From: Argyresthia goedartella
Lineage: Eukaryota > Arthropoda > Insecta > Lepidoptera > Argyresthiidae
DNA: 64,000 nucleotides
Direction of reading: 5' to 3'
Assembly (NCBI GenBank): GCA_949825045.1
Contig: OX463814.1
Span: 30,088,383 to 30,152,382, forward strand
The notes below the pieces were generated by a model. The model saw only the letters and a list, made by a program, of their open reading frames with translations. It was not told the origin of the DNA and did no database searches. The position numbers were made by a program, and so were the translations under genes. Shown one piece after another: positions 1 to 10,100 of this stretch (its first letter is position 1; each line of letters opens with the position of its first letter).

Positions 1-308
1 TTCCATACTTTTAAATAATGTTGATGATATATTTAAATTCAGACATATTAATGTAGACATGATTGTTAAGAATTTAAACACCGACGATCTTTGGGGAATA
101 TCAACAAAAAATACTTGTATTATTGATTCAATTGCTCCATGTCTAGTTATAATTTTTAATAAGTGTGTTGATGAGGGGTTTTCCCTGACGTAATGAAAAA
201 TAGTAAACTGATTCCTTTATATAAGTCCGGCAGTAAAAATGATCCGATTAACTTAAGACCAATGTTAATACTCCCCGCTCTGAGTAAAATATTAGCAAAC
301 ATTATCTT
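1..308 (+). pseudogene. LINE-A reverse transcriptase fragment, left part
   Basis: Decayed RT coding DNA (DDLWGIS, IIFNKCVDEG, KLIPLYKSGS, INLRP) of a CR1/jockey-superfamily LINE, with a frameshift near 175-190. It continues at 3047: joining across the jockey insert keeps the frame at ILANII / LSQLLSHFN. The same family reappears at 54840-57560. Confidence 0.75.
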
Positions 309-3041
309 TGTATAGTTTGAATAAGGTAGATGATTGCTTAGATTATTTTTATACAGCCGTGAATAGCATTTTTGATGATTGTGTTCCAAAAAAAAAGCGA
401 AATAGTATAAACTCTGGGTACAATTATCCTGAGTGGTATAATAAAGACTTGATTCGCGACATTAAGATGAAAAGTTACTTGCATAAGATATATAAAACCA
501 GCAAATCAAATGCTGATTACGAACAATTTGCACTGTATAGGGCGAAGGTGAAATCTTCGATTATGCGGGCTCAAGAGCAGTATAGTAGGCTTATGGAAAA
601 ACATCTATGCGGGGAACCTGGGGCGTACTGGAAGTACATTTAGTCGAAGAGAGGAAGCAGATGTCATCAAAATATTGTAAAAGACGGCAAGGTACTCTCC
701 ACGCCACAGATCACGCATGAATTCGCCAGGTATTTTCGATCCGTGTACAATGAGCGCCGCGCTAATCTGGACATTGACGCGGCCATGTCGGAGGCTGAGG
801 CGAACGCGGCGCGAGTGAGGTGGACAGGCTGAGCCTGGGGCAGGGCGCAGTGCGCTGCAGCGGCTGAAACCGAAGCGCTCTGCGGGTCCAGATGGCATTC
901 CTTCTTATGTGCTAAGAGATTGTCGTCATACGTTAGGAGAGCCCCTTACATATATTTATAATCTGTGCTTATCACAGGCGATTTTCCCGGACCGATGGAA
1001 GATGACTAGGGTTATACCTGTACCGAAAAGTAAGGCAGGTCCAAGTGTAGAGGGATATCGACCTGTAGCGGTACTTTGTACGATGGCTAAAGTAATGGAG
1101 TCGGCTATCCAAAAGATAGTATTGGCGCAGGTGGAGCCACAGCTATCAGATGCCCAACACGGGTTTAGGCAAGCTCGAAGTACGGGGAGCAATTTGCTTA
1201 ATTTTATGTCCCTGTTATCCCCGTGGTGGATGGTGGAGGACAGGTAGACTCCGCGTATTTTGATCATAGGAAGTCATTTGATTTAGTGGACAATGATGTG
1301 CTTCTTATAAAGCTAGCAAATGTGGGATATACTCCCAAACTTCTTAGGTTTTTTATTGGCTACATGAGCGATAGATCACAGTACGTGGAGTACAACGGAT
1401 ATCGGTCACAACCATTTTTTACCAGGTCCGGAGTAAGTCAGGGAAGTACTTTAGGGCCATTGAAATTTACAATAATGATTAATGACCTCCCTCACCACGT
1501 GAAGAATTCAGACTGCTTATTGTTCGCGGATGATTTGAAACTTTCGCGGACAATAAGTGGTACTCAGGGTACTCTGGATTGTGAGAAACTTCAAGAGGAC
1601 ATTGATAGTATTATGCAATGGAGCGAAACTAACAAGCTGGAGTTCAATATATCCAAATGTGCAATTATTAGTTTTACTCGCAAGATATGTCCAGTAGTGG
1701 GTATATAGTGGGTAGCAGGGAAATCCAGCGAGTTAATGAAGTCAAGGACTTAGGAGTCGTGTTGACATCTGACCTGAAATACCGGGTACATATTGAAGGA
1801 ATATGTAAAAAAGCATATAGGAATTTAGGTCTTGTCTTGCGTATGGGGTGCACCTTCAAGGGCATAACTGCGATGAAACTTTGTACAATACTTTTGTTGG
1901 GTCACACCTTGAATCGAACGCAATCATATGGACACCGCATGAGAGGAAATATTGTCTCATGTTGGAACGCATTCAAAATAAATTTCTATGATATTTATAA
2001 GGTGTCTCAAAAGAAAGTTCACATTCAAAAAATCTATAAAAAAAAGTAAGTAGTTTATTGTTTTTTTTTTATACATATTAAAATACACACTTCGGGAATT
2101 TATTTCTTAAAAATAACATCGTCCAAATGTAAACCGTTGCGTTCACGGCATTCATTTAATCGAGCACAAAAATTTCCTATGTCGGCTCGGCAGGTATTCT
2201 CAGTGATGGCTGCCATTTCAAGACGAATATTTAATAATAAACTTGTTGCAGTGTCTTACCTTCAGGCCACTGGACACACACTGAAACAAAATACAAGACA
2301 AAATATTACAATAAGCACAGACGAGGCGTTGATACTATGTAATCTAGACTAGCAAACAAGAGAAACCTATTCATTCTCCGCTACAGAGGGAAGAGGAGTG
2401 CAAGACTCAAGTTGCGTACATTCCAATGATTTGTAGTAAAAATGTTCCTTTTAATTGTGCCAGGGAAGTCGGTTTGTTGGCGTAAACTTTAGATTTGACG
2501 TAACCCCACAGTAAAAAGTCCATAGGGGTTAAATCGGGACTTCGTGGATGCCAATTTATGTCACCTCTCCTGGAGATCAGTTAAATTATCCAACACTGTT
2601 TTTACTAGGCATGGTAGGATATAACGAAATTAGGGTTAGAAGGGATATGGCGTTAGCGACCTATGTGTATAAGGTGTTGGTGGGGAGGATGTTTAACCCC
2701 GTGTTATTGGCCGAGCTGTACCTGTGTGTGCCGGACGGGTATGTAAGTCGTCGCCGGCCGCCACCGCTGCTGCAGGTGCCGCGCGCGCGCACGTGTCTGC
2801 TTGCCCGCGCACCGCTCACCAGAACCATCCGCATTTATTAATGTATTGGCGGAGGAAATTGATGTGTTTGGTTCTACTCTGTCTGCATTCACAAAAATGT
2901 GTCTATTTGTGCTGTGTTACAGAGAAGATAGGTTAAAATAAGGTATTTTGTTTGTTTTATTTTGTAAGTTGTAAGATTTTATATACCTACCGCATTAGGA
3001 TATCCTGTAATGATAGGTATTGTTGGGAAATAAATAAATAA
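309..3041 (+). mobile_element. Jockey-like LINE, 5'-truncated, inserted into LINE-A
   Basis: ORF2 sequence with several frameshifts: a pre-RT region (310-643), RT blocks (GFRQARSTGS at about 1160; GVSQGSTLGP at about 1432; the catalytic FADD near 1525), a C-terminal region (2580-2940) and an A-rich end with AATAAATAAATAA (3029-3041). ATCTT occurs on both sides (304-308 and 3042-3046), a possible 5-bp target duplication. A Tc1/mariner fragment interrupts it at about 1999-2575. It is dead. Confidence 0.8.
1999..2575 (-). mobile_element. Tc1/mariner fragment inside the jockey-like LINE
   Basis: Minus-strand translation gives [18 protein letters not shown], the third-Asp region of a DD41D-type transposase, continuing to near 2350. 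One terminal sequence (AAGGTGTCTCAAAAGAAAG) is at 1999; the other end is missing, so the copy is truncated where LINE sequence resumes near 2575. Confidence 0.65.
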
Positions 3042-3046
3042 ATCTT

Positions 3047-4250
3047 AAGCCAGTTATTGAGCCATTTTAATATAAACAGACTGTTCCATAGTGAGCAACA
3101 TGGTTTCACTAAAGGGCGGTCCACTACAAATGCAGGGATAAGGTTCTTAAAGCATACCTTTGATGCTTGGGAGGAGTCAAAAGATGCAATTGGTGTCTTC
3201 TGTTACCTTACCAAAGCATTTGAATACATTAGTCACGAAACATTAATTTGTAAATTACAGCATTACGGAGTTCAGGGGAAAGGTCTAGAACTTGTCTGTT
3301 CTTATCTTAGTAATAGAATCCAAAAAGTTGATGTGAATGGAGAGAGGTCATCTGGATCTCTCATCTCAATGGGTGTCCCTCAAGGTTCAATATTTGGCCC
3401 GTTTTTGTTTTTGGTGTATATTACAGCATTACGGAGTTCAGGGGAAAGGTCTAGAACTTGTCTGCTCTTATCTTAGTAATAGAATCCACAAAGTTGATGT
3501 GAATCGAGAGAGGTCATCTGGATCTCTCATCTCAATGGGCGTCCCTCAAGGTTCAATATTGGGCCTGTTTTTGTTTTTGGTGTATAATAACGATCTTGCC
3601 TTTTTTGTAAAAAAAACTTATTGATTTTATTGATATTGTTGTTTGCTGATGATACTTCACTTATTTTTAAGCTTGGCAGAACCCAGAACTATTTTGACGA
3701 TGTTAACAAAGCAATCACGCCTAGTTGTTCAGTGGTTTATACTACCAATAATTTAGAGTTAAATTCTAAATAAAAAAATGTGTAAAATTCTCGCTACCTA
3801 ATGTCAGAACGGATCCCACTTTAAGTATTGTAATGAATGACGAGCCTTAAGTTTAGACCTGGTAAAGTCGACAAAATTGTTGGGTATTAATCTGGATTCA
3901 CAATTGCAGTGGGGTCCTCATACATCGTCTATAGCTGGAAGATTGAGCTCTGCAGCTTTTAGTGTATGAAAAATTAGACAGTTTACTGATGAAGCCATTG
4001 AAATATTAGTATATTTCAGTTATTTTCACAGTATTATGTCATATGTCATTCTGTTGTGGGTTAAAGCCGCAGATATATAATCGGTATTTGTGCTACAGAA
4101 GAGAGCAATTCGTTCCATATGAAAAATATTAACACCTTTGTCAAAAAACGCGATGTACATAATTTCAACAATAGAAATAAAAAAGCCTATGTTAAAGACA
4201 AACTGCACAGCCTCAATGCCCCAATCTCCATGATAATGATAATAATAATC
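3047..4250 (+). pseudogene. LINE-A reverse transcriptase, right part
   Basis: RT continues with EQHGFTKGRSTTNAG, IGVFCYLTKAFE, GVPQGSIFGP and FADDTSLIFK (about 3640), then a decayed C-terminal part. A 166-bp tandem duplication (first unit from 3257, second from 3423) repeats the block ending in the VPQGS motif and breaks the frame. Clearly inactive. Confidence 0.75.
3257..3588 (+). repeat. 166-bp tandem duplication within LINE-A RT
   Basis: Two units starting ACAGCATTACGGAGTTCAGG at 3257 and 3423 differ at only a few bases. 166 is not divisible by 3, so the second unit is read in another frame. Confidence 0.85.
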
Positions 4251-5090
4251 AACTTAACGTTTACAAATGCAATAATTTAATTTAATAGTCTGGTAATATA
4301 ATTAAGTGTACAAAAGTGCTATGTAGGGTGACTCTTAACAATTTATTACTTTCAACGTAGAATACATACAGGTATGTTACCAAGACACCAGAGTTTATGG
4401 TCATGCTCACTAAATTGTCTTTTCTTGCGGCGACTCTGTGTAGCGGGTTTCTCCCCTCAGAGGTCATCGTCTTGCGCCCCAGATACGCGTCTAGGGTCTC
4501 TTGCCTAGGCGCAGATCGCGCGCTCCGCGCTTGGTTCTAGCCTCTAATACGCGTAAACTACATAATTGTAAGAAACGAGCAATATATATTTGAAAACTAC
4601 ATTAAATCTCCTTCCTACTGAATTAACATAGGCCAGGATCGGTACAGTATTGTAGGTGGTGTCAAATAATGTATTCTGAGAATACGGAATTCGCTGTACA
4701 CATCGCTTCACAAATTATAAGCCGTGGCCTTGAATGCGCAGTAGTCATTTTGTAATACCTGTATGCGCAGTAATCCCCGCCAGTTTCGTCCAACGCTCTT
4801 AATTGGTGAGGCGACCTATACAAGGCGATCATCGATATTATTGCAAAAACCAATGCAAACTAAATACAGGGGTAATTTTAAATGCAAATACTTACAATTC
4901 TATCCTTTTAACACGAAAACAAAACACTTTTCACCACAAAACACAGTGCAGCCATCAACGATCGACGCCTCAAGTGCGTTTAAATTAGACCTTCAGTTCA
5001 TGGATTGACTTTTACGTAGGATTGAATACGGTCTGAAAGTTTTAATATCTATCTCGGTCCTTTACGTAAGTAACTCCATTAATTTTCTTG
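4251..5090. other. Gap: no gene seen
   Basis: AT-rich DNA with a more GC-rich island at about 4430-4560. No ORF with recognisable similarity and no terminal repeats that I could pair. Confidence 0.5.
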
Positions 5091-5094
5091 TCTC

Positions 5095-5545
5095 CATTAT
5101 GTGACTAATGTATAATGGAGTGCATCAAAGTTGAGTGTGGGTTGATGAAACGAGCCGAAGGCGAGTTTCATAATAATATAACTCGAGTATTTTTATGCCT
5201 AATTATGTACAGTTACATACACTAGTTTATCTATACACATATCATAAGCTCTCTTTGATGTGTTCAGGAACCGCATGTACGACTGTGGCATTGCTCTGCA
5301 CTTGTTTAGCTTCTTCAGTAGTTAACTCTAGTTAAGTCCAACTTCACAGACAAACTAGGGGCGGCACGCAGGCGGGCGTTGACGTTCGAAATTTGAATGT
5401 CATAATATGTTGAAATATTGATATAATGTATCCATATTCAGATAAGAAATTAGTTTTACCAAGTAGTATATCATTATTCTGGTCATAACGTGCGGTTTTT
5501 GGACGCAGTAAAAAGGGTTTATGATAATGTGTAGATAAAGTTTTT
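5095..5545 (+). repeat. Dispersed repeat, inverted mate at 15780-16320
   Basis: The parts around 5200-5420 (TATCATAAGCTCTCTTTGATG, then TTCGAAATTTGAATGTCATAA) and 5490-5545 recur in reverse complement at 15780-16150. GATGAAACGAGCC (5146) also recurs near 16265. Probably a non-autonomous transposon present twice, 10 kb apart; no coding capacity. Confidence 0.65.
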
Positions 5546-5571
5546 TATTAAACTTAATTTTGATATTCAAG

Positions 5572-5725
5572 TTTGTGTCGGCTGTAGCCGACTTGGCGCC
5601 AGTGGCACGACTTTTAAGTTTGCCGACTGGGGCGGTCAATAGGTCAATCAATAAATTTGTCGGCTATGGCCGGCAGTGGCACGACTTACCGTTGACGGCA
5701 AGAGCCACCTTGGCGGTCAAAAGGT
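5572..5725 (+). repeat. Short imperfect tandem duplication
   Basis: GTCGGCTGTAGCCGAC (itself near-palindromic) followed by AGTGGCACGACTT recurs as GTCGGCTATGGCCGGCAGTG then GCACGACTT about 85 bp later. Confidence 0.5.
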
Positions 5726-5985
5726 TAACATCAGTAAATTCTCTGTAATTAAACATCTGAATGGATTTATACTAACATATTCTTTATTTCAAAAGTTGTA
5801 AAAGTAAAGTAAAACGTCGGCCGGACGCACACGTCACTTGCATGGGCGCCCGGCACTACAGATCTCAACGTAAAGTTTAAACCAGAACAAAGACTACAAC
5901 TAGCAATTCAAGCTACTTTCATACAACAACACGTCACATTAACTGTGCTCTTCGCTGGAAGTTTCGGCATTTTACGTAAAAAAAT

Positions 5986-6440
5986 CGGTCAAGTGCGGGT
6001 CGGACTCGTACACGAAGGGTTCCCTACCAGACAACTTAAGGACAAAAATAAATAAAACAAAAACAAAAAAGTTTACGTCTTAACTAGTTTCCGAACCTGA
6101 CACCACCACTACAGATATCGGATCCGACGTCAAACCAATTGAGCCACCGAAACAACTCATAGATGACGCGCAATTTTTGATTATATTTTAATGATGATAA
6201 TTTGGTAACTTGCAGGGGGCATTGAAACACGTCTCTTGTATGGGGATCCCATTTAATTTATAAAATCTTGTGTAGTTCATTACTTTTTGCAAGTGTAGTG
6301 CAACAGAAATACACATTCTGCGAAATTTTTAACTCTCAGATAGAGCCCGTTGACGGACAGACAGAAGGACTTTAGAGGCTTAGTAATAGGGTCCCATTTG
6401 GCACCCTTCGGGTAGGGAACCCCAAATACCAGGAGTACAG
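5986..6440 (+). mobile_element. Non-autonomous interspersed element (GGTCAAGTGCGAGTCGG family)
   Basis: Starts GGTCAAGTGCGGGTCGGACT and continues ACACGAAGGGTTCCCTACC; the other end carries the inverted CACCCTTCGGGTAGGGAACC, with GACGGACAGACAGAAGGA inside. Other copies or parts lie at 20440-20515, 30005-30455, 48255-48310 and 58730-58772. No ORF; MITE-like. Confidence 0.6.
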
Positions 6441-6925
6441 ATATTGTGGCAGTGTTATACATATATAACATCAACTTAACTGTAAATGACTACTTAGATG
6501 ACACTGGTCCAGCCAGACAAAAATCAAGCTTGCAGCTTAATACGTTGAGTGCCCATGACGCGAATGTGCGTTTGTTACACTCTCATTGAGTGCCCCGGGC
6601 CACACATACGCTTTTCATACAAAAATGCCATGGATTTCCCGAGTGCCACGCGACGCAGCTTTGCGTTTGTTTTTCGTACATGCCATTGTTCTAACGCAAA
6701 GGTGCGTGTGCGCGTCGGTGGGCATTAGCGAATTAACACGTTTGGGGCACTTGGTTTTTTGAGAGCGTTATTGCCTTACTGGCGCTGTTGAGTGATACAA
6801 TTGTACGAACACAGGGTAAGGTAGCGTTTACCTAGTGCGCATCCAATGTGTTAATTCACAGAATAAAGACTCAATGTCTGACTCAATGTCAAACCACAGA
6901 TACATACACACATATACATCACATT
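6441..6925. other. Gap: downstream of the Gemin5 stop
   Basis: Presumably holds the Gemin5 3' UTR and cleavage site. Nothing else recognised. Confidence 0.4.
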
Positions 6926-7175
6926 CTACTCCTTTACATCACTATTGCCATTCTGCTTCTCAATCAGTAGATTCACCAAACTCGGCAGAGGTTTCAAGGT
7001 TTCCTCTTGAATCTCCTTATTCAATTTTAGCTGTTCGGTTTTCTGGACAATGTGCGCCTCATAGGTGGTTTGTCCGGACACCTTGGCTATGTCTGCGGCC
7101 AGACTGAGCAAGTCTTCCTTGTCTGACTTGCCGAGCACTGAAGCCGCTTCTGGGAGGTCGCCGAGGGCTATGTGG
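6926..7175 (-). CDS. Gemin5: Gemin5 exon 19 (terminal)
   Basis: Residues 1182-1264 and the TAG stop. HIALGDLPEAASVLGKSDKE and DLLSLAADIAKVSGQTTYEA match the human [20 protein letters not shown] repeat; a charged tail follows. Acceptor CCCGCAG. I found no AATAAA or ATTAAA on this strand within 300 nt after the stop. Confidence 0.9.
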
Positions 7176-10100
7176 CTGCGGGCGGAGGGTAATGTGTGAG
7201 GAAAACATAACATACATTACACCGTTAGACCACAAAGTTTAACTAAACAGAGACTTTCGACACAAGATTTGACGAAACAGTAAGATAGCTTTCAATAAAG
7301 TGTGTGGAAACCATAGAAAGGGCTATAGTTATTTTTGTGCAGGTAAAGGCACGTCATTATTGATTTAGGGCATGATTTTGATTAGCTTTGGCTGAAAAAA
7401 TTGTTTAATAACTCACCAAATAGCAGATGTAACTTTCAGATTGCTAATGTAGCTCTGCCGCGCCCAAACTCTCAGCGTCTCCTCCGCTATGCTGTCCATG
7501 TGTCTGGGAATACCATTGTTTGTTATAGTTTAGTACGCTAGGAATTATAATTCATAACTAACATAATCTAAATCAGATTTTTTGTCGTCAAAATCGATAT
7601 CATGGTTCCACTTCTCACGACCCCACCCCGTTATGAGGCATCGCGATTTTGAACCTCATCTCAAGGTAATATAATTCAAACTATAACGGGAAAATTACTG
7701 CTATTGCAGCCCGTGGTCGTTGAGGGGTTAAAGCAACAACTTTTATCCATTATAGTTTCTGTCTTTGCCATACTGAACCCTTTCAAATTCATGATACGTA
7801 GACTAGGTGGTAACAGTGGCCTATCACACAACACTTCACAGGCGTACGTTTTGTAAGGCGTCCACAAAGTGCTCAATCACAATACTGCAGACTGTACCAC
7901 CTTGCGAGTGGCACTTTCTTTTAAGAACACATACAAACTTATGAATGCACCGGGACTGAGGTGGAGACTGGCGGGACACATGGCCAGACGGGACCGCGGA
8001 CGGTGGACCAAAGCAGTCACAGAGTGGTGGCCAAGGGGGCCGACAAGGCCAGTGGGCAGACCAATTGCCCGATGGTCCGACGATATACTAAAGTCGACAG
8101 TATCTCGATGGATGTGGTTGACACAGGACCGCAGGGGTTGGCACTATAAGGAAGAGGCGCCCAGCAGTGGGTTGATGTGGGTTGAGCATGAAGATGATGA
8201 TTTTGTTGAAACCTTACAGATTGAACGCCTGTCAAATTTTGTGTGATAGGCTACTGCTGGTGTTCTAGGAACATCTTTTTTTCTATATTGACCTGACTCT
8301 GCACAGAATGTAGGCCTCCTTGTACATGTGCAGCTGTATCAGCGCGTCGACCGCCGCCTTCACGTCGTGCGTGCTGAGCAGTGTCGCCACCTTGCGGAAC
8401 ACTATGCCGCCGTAGTGACGGAACTCTGGGGGAAATCGAAAAAGGCAATAATTGATATAAGTACAACAGCTTACGTACAACTCCTTTAATTCAAGAAAAT
8501 GACAAGAAATAGCGGCTTTACTATTAGCATGTTGGTCAGATTTCATAACTGTCTGCCGGCCCGTCTTTATGCCCACTCGCTCAAATGTACGCCACGTACC
8601 GCAATTGTCAGTACCTTTCTCTATTCGTTGGGTTATACACAGGTGTACATACGTCATAGCTAGGGAATCCAATCCCGCATAAAAATCACGATCCCGCAAG
8701 CCTGCGGTATTGTTTGTCATTTGTTTCTATTTTTTGTATTTTATATTTTTGTTCAATATTTAATCTGTAGAGACGCAGAGGAACTTTTATAAAATTCACG
8801 CTAAAACGCAGAGAATCAGAAATGGAACCTGAGACTGCTTTCGAAAAATCCCTTGTGCCGTGTATACACCTGTCTGACCGTTTTTTGTTGGTTTGGTCGG
8901 TAGGTTGGTACTGTATGGACCATAAATATCTTATTTCAAGTGACACATACTGGCAACCGAATCGGACAGAAAAAAGTAATAATTTCCCCCGAGTTTTTTC
9001 GCACGCCGTGTCATATTTTCGCAGTTTGGAAATTGTGTTTGGTCGGTAATTTGTCGATAAATAGCTTTCTTCTATTCATTTCTCCTCTAGCAATGTGTTT
9101 TATCTTATTTGTGCCGGAAGTGAAATATGAAGTGAGAAAATCTACGCCTATTCGCGTAAGCCTTAAAAATCTACTTCGCGTGGAGCAGGTGGCAAGCAGA
9201 TTATAATCACGGCTGAAATCAATGCACTATCTAATGATATTGGTATTGAGTCAAACCAGCCCGAGCGAATGGAACCAATCAGTGAGTCGTATAGCAGGGG
9301 TAATTCATCCTATATTTATTTATATTAATAAGGCTGGATTCGACTGGATTTTGCGATATTTATTTCAAGGTAGAATTATAGGTAAAACGGTAAGTTTATC
9401 CTTACTTTTTCTTCTTACAGGAATTTGACTCCAACCAGCATTTCAAGTGCTGATTTGTGAAAATGAAAATATCGAAGAAATCGCAGTTCAAGGGTTGACT
9501 GGACAAATAAGTATTGATGTCGCATATCTTTTTGAAAAATTGTCAGAAATAGACCTTTTAAATGTTTAAAATTTGTGTGCGAGATTCGCCGTGGATTTTA
9601 TTCATCTTTTTTTTTTGCGAAATGTGTGGTATTAAAGTAGTTATAAAAGCGAAAGATCTGAGCAAGAACTAAATTTTGAGATTGTCCCAACAGGTAATGG
9701 ATTTGCTCAGATAGATGAATTGTGTGCACATGTTGACATTCCTTGTATGTCAGATAAGCTTTTTATAAAAGAGCATAATATTTTTGGTAGTTTAATTAAA
9801 GATTTTGTTTTGAAAAGCATGTTCCCAGCTGGTTTAGAGGAAAAAGAAATAGGCATTGCAAAAGGTTATGTGGACCCTGATTTAATACCTTTGTTGCAGT
9901 AGATGGTTCATGAGCCAAGCGATCTTATAGAACGAATTATAATTCGCTATCCGGAGTGGCATGTACACAGTCTGGTCATAAGTTCTGTCACACAATAAAA
10001 ACTTTTGAATTTAGAACGCTGGCCACAAAAAAGTTTATTGAATTCGAATTTAGAATTTTTCATGAAAATAAAAATGTGTACTTTTTAGAATTTTCCTCAT

